Assembly (NCBI GenBank): GCA_945787575.1
Contig: CALZKB010000003.1
Span: 1-64,000, forward strand
Direction: 5' to 3'
From: Thermoanaerobaculia bacterium
Lineage (GTDB): Bacteria > Acidobacteriota > Thermoanaerobaculia > Multivoradales > JAHEKO01
DNA: 64,000 nt
Within the stretch, counting starts at the first letter, position 1. Each line of letters opens with the position of its first letter. Under the pieces are notes generated by a model. It saw nothing but the letters and a program-made list of their open reading frames with translations, did no database searches and was not told the origin of the DNA. A program made the translations under genes and the position numbers. Positions 1-8,777 of the stretch are shown in pieces.

Positions 1-2
1 TG

Positions 3-449
3 GTGCTGGGCGCGCCGGACTGGATCAACGTCATCCCGCTGCTCGACGACGGTCGCGTCGTGCTGATCCGCCAGTGGCGCTTCGGCATCGAGGCGCCCAC
101 TCTCGAGATCCCCGGCGGCATGGTGGATCCGGGGGAAGATCCGGAGACGGCCGCCCGCCGGGAGCTCGAAGAGGAGACCGGCTACCACGCCGGAAAGATG
201 TCGAGACTGGGCGTGACCCACCCCAACCCGGCCTTTCTCGACAACGAGCTCTCCACCTGGCTCGCCACCGATCTCACGCCGCCGGCAACTGAGCGAGAGC
301 TGTTAGGGATAGAGGGTGAGGAGATCCGGGTCGAGAGGGCGCCGTTGGCCGACATCCCGAAGCTGATCGCTCGCGGCGAGATCACCCACTCATTGGTGGT
401 GGCGGCGTTCTATCTCCTCGCGGCCCATCCGGGCGTCGAGACCCCCTGA
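3..449 (+). CDS. Nudix hydrolase (ADP-ribose pyrophosphatase-like), possibly truncated by window start
   Basis: Nudix box GGMVDPGEDPETAARRELEEETGY. Confidence 0.85.
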   Translation: MLGAPDWINVIPLLDDGRVVLIRQWRFGIEAPTLEIPGGMVDPGEDPETAARRELEEETGYHAGKMSRLGVTHPNPAFLDNELSTWLATDLTPPATERELLGIEGEEIRVERAPLADIPKLIARGEITHSLVVAAFYLLAAHPGVETP

Positions 450-456
450 GCGGCGC

Positions 457-1014
457 TCAGTTGCTCGTTGGGGGCCGCTGCTCTCTCCGGTGCTGGGTGC
501 CCCAGAAGTCTTCTCCGCCGTCATCTTCCGGGTTGCGCCTTACCCGGAAGCCGGCTCGCAGCCTGCTGCTCAGAAGCCCGAGGAAGCGGTTGAGGGGGTT
601 GCCCCTCTCCAGGAAGCGGATGGGTGGCTTGCGCCTCAGGCCGAGAGTGCGGCCCACCTCCAACAGTCGCGTGTGGTCAGGGTCGAGGTGCAGCCCTTTA
701 TTGAGCGCCCGGAGCGCGCCCCGCCGGTTGCGCAGTAACAGGTAGACCTCAGCCAGATTGAGGTAGTTCTCGGGCTGGAACGGCTCCTGTTCGACCGCGT
801 GGAGGCACAGATCGAGACCTTCGCGCCGGCGCCCTTCACACCGGGCCATGGCCTGACCGAGATAGGAGTAGAACAACCCCGGCAGCTTGTGGTGGCGCTC
901 CTCCTGCTGCGCCAAGCGGGTGAGCTCGGTGTGTCCCTCCCGCCAGTTGCCTTCACGGCATGCGCGAATACCGCGCCGGAAGGTGTTGGCAGGATTGATC
1001 CGAATAGTGGCCAT
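457..1014 (-). CDS. TPR-repeat protein
   Basis: TPR-like helices (PENYLNLAEVYLLLRNRRGALRALNKGLHLDPDH). Confidence 0.65.
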   Translation of the reverse strand: MATIRINPANTFRRGIRACREGNWREGHTELTRLAQQEERHHKLPGLFYSYLGQAMARCEGRRREGLDLCLHAVEQEPFQPENYLNLAEVYLLLRNRRGALRALNKGLHLDPDHTRLLEVGRTLGLRRKPPIRFLERGNPLNRFLGLLSSRLRAGFRVRRNPEDDGGEDFWGTQHRREQRPPTSN

Positions 1015-1253
1015 GCGGTGGGTGATTCCAGAAAACGGGAGCTAGGGCAGCATAACGACCCGGCGCGTCGCGTCTCCGTGAAGCGCATCACATCGCGACA
1101 ATCCGGTGACAAAGAAGCCGAATCGGCATTCCAACACATTCCGGCTGGAACGTCATCCTCGGTCACGTCATCCTTGGTCACCCTGCGAGGGAGACCCTGA
1201 GAAGAGGATCTTTGCGAGAGGCGCAATCTCAGTCGAGCGGGCGAGGTTGCCGA

Positions 1254-2297
1254 TCATGGCGCGACCCTCGAGCGTCCGTCGAGGCGGTGAAGACCCTCTT
1301 CGCGGGTGATTCGCAGCGCCCTCCTGAGCTCGGCGCGGCCGGGGCGGGTGTTCACGTCCGCGTACATCTGCGACCGCTCGAGGACCTGTCCGGCCGGTGC
1401 GTATTGGTCCATGACGTTGACGTAGGTATCGATCGAGATCTCTCGGGCCAGGAATCGCATGATTCCCCGGGTGCCGGCGAGGCCGTTGGGCATGACGAGA
1501 TGCCGAACCAGCACCCCGCGTAGCGCCAACCCCTGCTCGTCGACCACCAGCTCCCCCACTTGGCGGTGCATCGCTTGGATCGCTTCCCGGGCGCGCTCGG
1601 GATAGTCGGGCGCCAGGACCAGGCGCTTCGCCGTGGCGGCATCCCAGAACTTGAAATCGGGCATGTAGATATCGACGACGCCGTCGAGCAGCTCGAGCGA
1701 ATGGAGCGAGTCGTAGGCGCCGGTGTTGTAGACGATCGGCACCCGCATCCCCAGAGGAACCGCCGCTAGAACCGCCTCGAGCACCTGCGGCACGACGTGC
1801 TCCGGGGTGACGAAGTTGATGTTGTGACAGCCGCGCTCCTGCAGGGCCAGCATCAGGCGAGCGATCTCTCGCGCCTCCAGCACCTCCCCGGCACCCTCCC
1901 ACGAAATGTCGAAGTTCTGGCAGAAGACACACCGCAGGTTGCAATTGGAGAAGAAGACCGTCCCCGAGCCTCGCCACCCCCGCAGACAGTCCTCCTCGCC
2001 GAGGTGGGCGAAGGCACTCGACACCCTGGCGTGGCGTCCCGTGCGACACAGAGCTCGCTGATCGCTCAGGCGGTCGACCGCGCAGTCCCGCGGACAGAGG
2101 TGGCACGAGCGCAGGGCCTCCACCGCCTCCTCGACCTTCTCCTGCAGCGCGCCTGACTCGTAGGTCTCGAGATAGGCCGGTACGAACGACCGACGAGGCC
2201 GAACGAAACCGTCATGGGCCCGGGACAGCCTGGCCATGGGCAACAGGGTACACCGTGGCGTGAGCGCGGCAGGGTCGGTCGCGCACGAGAGGAGCAA
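1254..2297 (-). CDS. Radical SAM protein, pyruvate formate-lyase activase-like (PflX-like)
   Basis: CNLRCVFCQN radical SAM motif; N-terminal CHLCPRDCAVDR and LCRTGRHARVSSAFAHLGEE. Confidence 0.85.
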   Translation of the reverse strand: MLLSCATDPAALTPRCTLLPMARLSRAHDGFVRPRRSFVPAYLETYESGALQEKVEEAVEALRSCHLCPRDCAVDRLSDQRALCRTGRHARVSSAFAHLGEEDCLRGWRGSGTVFFSNCNLRCVFCQNFDISWEGAGEVLEAREIARLMLALQERGCHNINFVTPEHVVPQVLEAVLAAVPLGMRVPIVYNTGAYDSLHSLELLDGVVDIYMPDFKFWDAATAKRLVLAPDYPERAREAIQAMHRQVGELVVDEQGLALRGVLVRHLVMPNGLAGTRGIMRFLAREISIDTYVNVMDQYAPAGQVLERSQMYADVNTRPGRAELRRALRITREEGLHRLDGRSRVAP

Positions 2298-2330
2298 TTC
2301 GAGGGGTCCAGGTGTTACCTAATGAACTAG

Positions 2331-2359
2331 TTGACTAGTACATTCAATTTTTTTAGACT
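2331..2359 (+). promoter_or_regulatory. Sigma70-like promoter overlapping an ACTAGT inverted/direct repeat
   Basis: TTGACT (2331-2336) N17 TAGACT (2354-2359), GTG start at 2366; flanking near-palindrome TGAACTAGTTGACTAGTACA. Confidence 0.55.
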
Positions 2360-2365
2360 CTACCC

Positions 2366-2764
2366 GTGGAGCTCAACGTCACCATCGAGAAAGGCAGCGC
2401 GGTGCCGATCTACGCGCAGCTCAGCGAGCAGATCCGGCTCTTGATCCGCCGCGGAGCTCTCTCTCCCGGGGAGTCGATGCCGACCGTTCGGTCACTGGCG
2501 GTCGAGCTCGGAATCAACGTCAACACCGTCGCCCGCGTCTACCGCGACCTGCAGCGCGAGAGCCTGCTGCGGCTCGAGCGGGGCGTCGGCACGTTCGTCG
2601 CAGAGGGCGGCGAGAGCCGAGCGGTGGAGGAGGGGGACTTCCGGTCGATCGCCGCCAAGGCCTCTGAGCTGATCGACCTCGGCCAAGGGGCCGGCCTGCG
2701 AATCGGCGAGCTGACCCAGTTGGTCGAAACCCTGTGGAAGGAGAACGTCAATGCTGACCGGTAG
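2366..2764 (+). CDS. GntR family transcriptional regulator (YtrA/YhcF-like)
   Basis: wHTH PIYAQLSEQIRLLIRRGALSPGESMPTVRSLAVELGINVNTVARVYRDL...GVGTFVAEG. Confidence 0.88.
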   Translation: MELNVTIEKGSAVPIYAQLSEQIRLLIRRGALSPGESMPTVRSLAVELGINVNTVARVYRDLQRESLLRLERGVGTFVAEGGESRAVEEGDFRSIAAKASELIDLGQGAGLRIGELTQLVETLWKENVNADR

Positions 2765-3150
2765 CGTCAATATCTTGAGTCTCGGAATCCTGGTGGCGAC
2801 CGCCCGGACCCGCGACACCGTGCCAGTCAATGTCGACGCGGTGCGACGTGCGCATTCCCACCGAGCTCGAGGACGCGATGAGCCGTAAGGCCCAAGCCGA
2901 CCGCGAAAAGGAGGCGCGGGTGATCCTGGCGCACTCGGAGGTGCTGGTGGCCGAGCAGATGGAAACGGCATCGGAGGTCTACGTCAAGAACCCCACCGCG
3001 CTCAAGATCAGGGCGATGAACATGACCTACGAGTCGATCAAGAAGCGTGGCGCCCTGATGGTGATCCCCTCGGGTATGGCCGAATCGATCAATCCCGGCG
3101 TCGTCGGCCTGGCCGCGGCCGCCTTCCGACCTCCCGACGCGGATTCCTGA
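2750..3150 (+). pseudogene. Decayed slipin/SPFH (band 7) gene with internal deletion and frameshift
   Basis: MLTGSVNILSLGILVA..RTRDTVPVNVDAV in one frame; DVRIPTELEDAMSRKAQADREKEARVILAHSEV...NPTALKIRAMNMTYESIKKRGALMVIPSGM in another; expected intervening ~70 aa missing. Confidence 0.7.
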
Positions 3151-3578
3151 TGTCCGTCCTGCCGATCACTGCCCGTTCCCTGCACCGGCGGCGAGTGCGG
3201 CTGCGAGACATCGTCCTCGAGGAGGCGAGTCTCTTTCCGTTGTTCGACCGGCAAGGGGCCTGCGAGCCCAGCGTTTCGCAGGCCACTCGGCGGTGCCCGT
3301 CTTGAAGGTTACCAACTGTGCCGGCAGCTTTCTCAAGCCGGTCTATCGGTGCTACCTCACTCGCGATCTGGCGCGTCTTGCAGGTGTCTCGATCAACAGC
3401 GGCACGAGGTCGGGAGTGCCCGCGCTCGATCACATCTTCAACCGCTTCACGCCTGAGCTGCTGCCGGAAAAGGCCGCGCGCGCGCAGCCCGAGTCCGCGG
3501 CGCAGGTCTGGAAGCTCGATCCGTTCTGGCTACGGGGCGATTGGTGCCTCGCAGTTCGTACAAGGAAAAGAGTCTCAG

Positions 3579-3785
3579 ATGTCCTCGAAAACCGTTGATC
3601 TCAAGCCGTTCACTTCCATCGCCATCGCGATCTTCGCGCTCCTGGCGCTCGCCCACTTTCTGCGGGTCGTCTTCGCCTGGGAGGTCGTCATCGACGGGCT
3701 GACCGTGCCGCTCGGGGCGAGCGTTGTCGTGGCCTTCGTCGCGGCTGGATTGGCGTTCATGCTCTGGCGCGAGTCGCGCGGCTGA
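3579..3785 (+). CDS. Small membrane protein (68 aa)
   Basis: ATG at 3579, AAGGAAAAG upstream; two hydrophobic helices. Confidence 0.55.
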   Translation: MSSKTVDLKPFTSIAIAIFALLALAHFLRVVFAWEVVIDGLTVPLGASVVVAFVAAGLAFMLWRESRG

Positions 3786-3799
3786 TCCGAACGGGCGTC

Positions 3800-4006
3800 A
3801 TGCGCAACAGGACCCGCCATCTCCTCCACCTCGCTGCCCTAGCGGTCCTGCTCTATCTATTCGCCCTCACCGCGGAGGCACTCGGCGCCACCCCGGCTTT
3901 CGCCATCTTTCTGCCGCTGGGGATCCTCGTCGAGCTCAAGTTCTGGTGGACGCTGTTCACGCCTGATCGTCGGCCGCCTGCCGAACCGCGGCGGATAGAG
4001 CCTTGA
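3800..4006 (+). CDS. Small membrane protein (68 aa)
   Basis: Two hydrophobic helices; directly downstream of the 3579 ORF. Confidence 0.5.
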   Translation: MRNRTRHLLHLAALAVLLYLFALTAEALGATPAFAIFLPLGILVELKFWWTLFTPDRRPPAEPRRIEP

Positions 4007-4081
4007 GAGCAGAGCCGTCACCGTGGGCTCGCCGTGACGGACCGCTGACGCCCCACCAACGGGCAGAAACGAGATCAGCGA

Positions 4082-5251
4082 TCAGGGCACCGTCGATGAC
4101 CAGGCGCTCGTGTCGCCGGACTCGAATCCGTCGGCGAAGAGGTCGCGCAGCGTGAACGTTCCGGCTACGGTGTTCCAGGAGTCGTTCGAGCCCGTTCCGG
4201 TGAAGATCAGGATGAACTCCCTGCCATCGGCGCTCGACCACTTGTTGGCGAAGTTCCAGAAGAAGGTGCTGGCGGGCACGGCACCATCGCCAAACGGCGG
4301 GTCGTCGAAGTACGCCACGGTCGTCCACGGCCCCCACGGTTCCGGCGCGTCGAAGATCCCCATTCGGCCGTTCAGCGATTCTGTGTGCTCGGTGATGAGT
4401 AGATATCGCCCGAGGCCCTCGTTGTAACCGGCGCTCGAGTTCCAGCCGACGCCGTTCGGATCCTCGAACACCGGCACCCGGGCCGAGGCGTCGGGCGACC
4501 ACAGCGGCCCGCCGCTGCCGTCGATGCCGGCAAAGAACCGCCAGTCCTCGAGGGTCATCATGGAATCGACCGGCGCCCGGGCGAGGTCGATCTTGCCAGT
4601 GGGTGGATCGCCGCCCCGGTGGATCCCCAGCCCCGAGGTGGTGGGCTCGCGGCGAATGAAGTAGTGGTAGACGAAGCCGTCGCGGGCGCCGGCGTAGTCC
4701 TGGCCGAAGTTGAGGATGGTGGGCATGATGAGCTGATCGTCACTTTCGGTCAGATCCCAGTCGGAGAGCGTCCAGGTGGCGCTCTTGTCGAACGAAACGG
4801 CGAGTCGCGTCTGGCCGTAGGAGGTCGTCCCGGAGCCCGGGCCCCACCACATGTAGAGCACTCCCGCCAAGCTGAGGATGCCGTACGACTTGCCTTCGAA
4901 CTGAGCCTTGTTCTCGGGGTCGAGCCCGCCCCATACATTGAACCCCTGATAGGCATCCATCGGACCCTCGATGCGAGCCACGCCGAGGCTCACTCGACCC
5001 TTGCTGTTGGTGCCGCCGAAGCCGCCGCCATCTCCCCAGGCAGCGTACTGGTGACCATCGTCGGACCAGGTAATTGGCCAGTTGTCACTACCGGGGGCGC
5101 GCTCGTCGTGGGTCGAGAAGTCGAAATCGACCGCCGCGATCAGAGAGCTCGGCGGGTAGGGCACTCCGGGCTCGGCGGCGGTGGCGGTCGCCGCGCTGGC
5201 AAGCGCGACGATCGCGCCGACAGGGAGGATCGCTATGGCCTTCTTGAACAT
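4082..5251 (-). CDS. Secreted DUF4185/glycosidase-propeller-like protein with C-terminal DGFESGDTSAWS tag
   Basis: Signal peptide MFKKAIAILPVGAIVALASAATATAA; C-term FADGFESGDTSAWSSTVP*. Confidence 0.7.
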   Translation of the reverse strand: MFKKAIAILPVGAIVALASAATATAAEPGVPYPPSSLIAAVDFDFSTHDERAPGSDNWPITWSDDGHQYAAWGDGGGFGGTNSKGRVSLGVARIEGPMDAYQGFNVWGGLDPENKAQFEGKSYGILSLAGVLYMWWGPGSGTTSYGQTRLAVSFDKSATWTLSDWDLTESDDQLIMPTILNFGQDYAGARDGFVYHYFIRREPTTSGLGIHRGGDPPTGKIDLARAPVDSMMTLEDWRFFAGIDGSGGPLWSPDASARVPVFEDPNGVGWNSSAGYNEGLGRYLLITEHTESLNGRMGIFDAPEPWGPWTTVAYFDDPPFGDGAVPASTFFWNFANKWSSADGREFILIFTGTGSNDSWNTVAGTFTLRDLFADGFESGDTSAWSSTVP

Positions 5252-5274
5252 GCAACGCTCGGGAGCCGAGGGAT

Positions 5275-5532
5275 CCGCTCGAGCTCGGCGGGAAGCCCTT
5301 CCAGCCCGAAGTAGGCAAGCGCCAGAGCAGCGAATCCGTCCTGGGCGAGAAGTGCGCCGAGCGTGTCCTGCCAAGCGATGCCGCCGCCCGAGCCGCCTAC
5401 AAGCAGCAGGGCCGGAAAGGGACCTTCGCCCTCCGGGCGGTGGAGGTTGGCCACTAACCGGCCGTCCTCGACCGCGATCTTGCTCACGGCTTCGCCCGCG
5501 AGCGCCAGTCCGGCGCCGACGATCCACGCCAC
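5275..5532 (-). pseudogene. Truncated N-terminal part of a BAAT/dienelactone-hydrolase-like alpha/beta hydrolase
   Basis: LHRPEGEGPFPALLLVGGSGGGIAWQDTLGALLAQDGFAALALAYFGLEGLPAELERIP then loss of homology. Confidence 0.6.
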
Positions 5533-5715
5533 GCCTGGCGATTGTCAGCCAAAAGCTCCAACGCACGCCCGTCGACCGCACTAGTCCCATGGGTCTCCCA
5601 CTCTAGCTCACGGCCCCGCGTTGGGGATGGTCTTCGTAGACTCACCGCCCGTCTTGACCGCCCTCCTCGATCCGGGCGGTAGGATGCGCGTGCAAAACCG
5701 GTGGAAGGTCCCGAC

Positions 5716-5838
5716 ATGCTTCGTAACTCTCTGACGACCGTCCTTCTCTCTGCCGCGATGTCGGCCGCGACCTGCGACTCGATTCTCCGCGATCACCGCC
5801 TCACCAGGGGCGAGACCATGAGCTCGATGAGCCGGTGA
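5716..5838 (+). CDS. Short 40-aa ORF with signal-peptide-like N-terminus, overlapping the next start codon
   Basis: ATG 5716; MLRNSLTTVLLSAAMSAATCDS...; TGA overlaps GTG start at 5835 (GTGA). Confidence 0.35.
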   Translation: MLRNSLTTVLLSAAMSAATCDSILRDHRLTRGETMSSMSR

Positions 5839-7040
5839 AGACTCTCCTTCTCGTGGCGGGCGACAAGCCGACTCGCGACCATCTCGTCGAAGGCGCTTCC
5901 GCCATGACGGACGAGCTGGTCGTCCTGAGCTCCGGCGATGGGGAGCAGGCCGCCCGGGTCCTGGCAGCTCGTCCCGTGGACATCCTGGTGACCGATCTCG
6001 TCATGCCGGTGATGGATGGGTTCGAGCTGTTGAGCCACGTTCTCGAGGAGTACGCCGGCATCGAGATCGTGATCATGGGGGAGACGGAGTTGGGTCGGAC
6101 GAGTCAGGCTCTCAGCTCGGGCGGAGAGTTCCGGTTCCTGAGCAAGCCGGTGGCCGTCGACGACTTCGTCGACGTCGTGCGCAGTATCCTCGCTCGGCCG
6201 GCCAAGGGACGGCTGACTGGATTGAGCCTGCCGGGCTTTTTGCAGCTCCTCAGCGCCGAGGGGCGCAACTGCTCCTTGCGCGTCAAGGCGGAAGGACGCC
6301 AGGGGCGGGTGGACGTGCACGAAGGCCGCCCGATCAATGCGTCGTGCGAAGGGATCGAAAGCAAGGAGGCGCTGTTCGAGGTGCTGAGTTGGAACAGCCC
6401 CGAGATCGAGGTGGAGGAGCCGGTGACGAGCGCAGCGAGGCTGATCCACGATGGGCTGCCGTCGTTGCTTCTCGAAGCGGCCCTCCGAAAGGACAGCGGC
6501 GAGCCGGTCGTGGTCACCCTCTCCGGCGACGAGTCCATCGAGCGACAGGAAGCGGCGAGCGATTCGCGTGGCGTCGACGAGAGACTCGCCGATCCGGACC
6601 GGAAGGCCGATTCGGGTTCGATGGTCGGTTCTTTCAGCGCCCTCGCGGGGGTTCCGCTGCAGGTCGAGGTCGCCGCTGCCGCGCAAGGTCTCCGCGCCTT
6701 CATGAGACTCGAAGGCACTCTCGGAGCGGGCATCATCGAGCTCGAGACGGGTCGCAGCCTGGCCCACGTCTGCCGGGGGGACGAGAGGAACTTCGCCACG
6801 TTGGCGTCCGAAGCGGCGCGCGCCGTCCGTCGGGGGATGCACGAGATCCAGGACCCGCTGCTGCGCAAGTCGGTTCGCCAGCTCCACCTGCCCGGCCCCA
6901 ATCATTTCCAGCTCGTACGGATGGTGCGTGGCGAGCCGCGGCTGATGCTCGTCTTCGCCGGTCTGGCGGAGCGGACCGACGTCGAAGCGGCGAGTCGTCT
7001 GCTGGCCGACTTCGAGACCACGATCCTCCAGTCTCCATAG
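5835..7040 (+). CDS. Response regulator with REC and DUF4388/PATAN-like domains
   Basis: REC domain with ILVTDLVMPVMDGFELL and K in FLSKPV; downstream LTGLSLPGFLQLLSAEGRNCSLRV typical of DUF4388. Confidence 0.8.
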   Translation: MKTLLLVAGDKPTRDHLVEGASAMTDELVVLSSGDGEQAARVLAARPVDILVTDLVMPVMDGFELLSHVLEEYAGIEIVIMGETELGRTSQALSSGGEFRFLSKPVAVDDFVDVVRSILARPAKGRLTGLSLPGFLQLLSAEGRNCSLRVKAEGRQGRVDVHEGRPINASCEGIESKEALFEVLSWNSPEIEVEEPVTSAARLIHDGLPSLLLEAALRKDSGEPVVVTLSGDESIERQEAASDSRGVDERLADPDRKADSGSMVGSFSALAGVPLQVEVAAAAQGLRAFMRLEGTLGAGIIELETGRSLAHVCRGDERNFATLASEAARAVRRGMHEIQDPLLRKSVRQLHLPGPNHFQLVRMVRGEPRLMLVFAGLAERTDVEAASRLLADFETTILQSP

Positions 7041-7049
7041 AGCTGGCTG

Positions 7050-8723
7050 CTAGCTGGTCGCGAGGACGATCCGGTTGCGTCCTTGGATTCGTGCCGCCGT
7101 GAGCATCGTTCGGGCCGCCTGATGGAGACTCTCGGCGGTGCCGGACTCGTCGAGCGTCACCAAGCCGCAACTGAAAGTGGGCGAGAACTCCTCCTCCGCC
7201 GAACGATGTTGGATTCCGGCAAACATCTCGCGGACGTGCTCGAGGACGCGAAGCGCATCCGAACCCCTCGTTTCGGGCATCAGCACGGCCAGCTCGTCGC
7301 CGCCCCAGCGGCCCACGATGTCGGCCCCCCTCAGGCGCCGCTCGAGAAGCCGTGCGAGATTGGTCAACACCGAGTCGCCGCTCAGATGGCCGAACGTCTC
7401 GTTGATCGAGTTGAGGTGGTCGACGTCGAGGACGGCGTACGACAGATCGGTCGAGGTCCTCAAGGCGCGTTCGATCTCGATCTCGATTCGAGCCACGAAG
7501 GCCGAATGAGTGAGGAGGCCGGTCAGGCTGTCGGTACCGACGAACCCCTTCAGCGTGCGCGCCCGTTCCACGTGATGGCTGAGCGTCGAGACCAGGTACT
7601 GCTCGTCGACCGGCTCGACCAGGAGGTCGTCCGCGTCGGCGCTGAGGGCCTTGAAATGAGCCTCGAGGCTCGCTTCGGTCGAGAGGAAGATGACCGGGAT
7701 GTCGACGTAGGCGTCCTGTTGGCGGATCACCGCGCCCAGCAGATCGCCGCCGACCTCCTTGAGGGCGAGGTCCATGAGGATCGCCTCTGGTCTGAACTCG
7801 ACGAGCTGGCGCCAGACCTCGAGCGCTCTCTCGACCATGATGATCGACATGCCGGCCCGCTGCAGGGTCAGAGCGTGACCGAGGCCGCGGCCGTAGTCTG
7901 CGGGAACGATCAGGATCCGATAGGGGTCGGCTCCCGAGTGCCGAACCGAGAGGTCCAGTCGCTCGATGAGCTTTCTGGTGTCGATCGGATGGACGTAATA
8001 GCCGTCGCCTCCGGCGCGCACCGCCGCGAGCCTCGAGTCCAGATCGCTGCGACAAGAGAGGAAGAAGAGCGCCGTGGAGAGCCGTTCCCGCCGTCGCAGC
8101 TCGTCGATCGACCGTGCTTCTTCGAGTCCCCAGGCGAACGGCTGGGCATCGATCATCACGGCGGCGGGCAAGGTCTGTTCGAGAGCCTGGCGCAGCTTCG
8201 CCGGCTCGCGGAACCGGCGCAGTCCGAAACCGAAGCAGCCCAGCTCGAAACTCAGGTCTCGGGCAACCGCATCGTCGGTGCTGATGAAGTAGAGAACCCG
8301 GCTCGTCCGTTCGGGCCCCAGGCCGTCCCCCCCTTTGTTGTCGATCAGCCCCGCCAGCTCGCGGCGCTTGACGTCCGAGCATGCTTTCTTCAGCGCCCGG
8401 AGATGGACCTCGAGCCGCCTCTCGACCTCGTTGGACTCGATGTCCAGATCGGAAACGTGGGCATCCAGATAGAGCTCGAAACCACGCGCGACGTCGGTGA
8501 ACCCCAGCAGCCCCATCGCCTGGCTCGATCCCGCGAGGCTGCGAACCGCCATCTTGAGCGCCCGCAACGATCGCTCTGTGGCCCGATCACGCACCACCTC
8601 CTGCGCCAGCCCGCTGATCTGCCGGACCCGGAAGGGCAGCTGCTCCGCGTAGGCTTCGAGCAACGCCCGCTGTCGGCTGGTGGTCGGAGGCTCGAGTTCG
8701 TCGCTCACGAGGGCTGAGATCAT
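7050..8723 (-). CDS. Diguanylate cyclase: degenerate Hpt-like, REC-like and GGDEF domains
   Basis: [13 protein letters not shown] active site with RGAD (RxxD) I-site five residues upstream; REC-like segment [10 protein letters not shown]...[14 protein letters not shown]. Confidence 0.85.
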   Translation of the reverse strand: MISALVSDELEPPTTSRQRALLEAYAEQLPFRVRQISGLAQEVVRDRATERSLRALKMAVRSLAGSSQAMGLLGFTDVARGFELYLDAHVSDLDIESNEVERRLEVHLRALKKACSDVKRRELAGLIDNKGGDGLGPERTSRVLYFISTDDAVARDLSFELGCFGFGLRRFREPAKLRQALEQTLPAAVMIDAQPFAWGLEEARSIDELRRRERLSTALFFLSCRSDLDSRLAAVRAGGDGYYVHPIDTRKLIERLDLSVRHSGADPYRILIVPADYGRGLGHALTLQRAGMSIIMVERALEVWRQLVEFRPEAILMDLALKEVGGDLLGAVIRQQDAYVDIPVIFLSTEASLEAHFKALSADADDLLVEPVDEQYLVSTLSHHVERARTLKGFVGTDSLTGLLTHSAFVARIEIEIERALRTSTDLSYAVLDVDHLNSINETFGHLSGDSVLTNLARLLERRLRGADIVGRWGGDELAVLMPETRGSDALRVLEHVREMFAGIQHRSAEEEFSPTFSCGLVTLDESGTAESLHQAARTMLTAARIQGRNRIVLATS

Positions 8724-8777
8724 AGCCTGCCCGCGCTTGTCGATCGCCGCGAGCGCAGAGGCCCGGCACCTCCCGGC

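Noticed and set aside
7083-8717. 544-aa plus-strand ORF opposite the diguanylate cyclase
   Set aside because: Antisense of a clear GGDEF/REC protein; composition is typical of GC-rich shadow ORFs.
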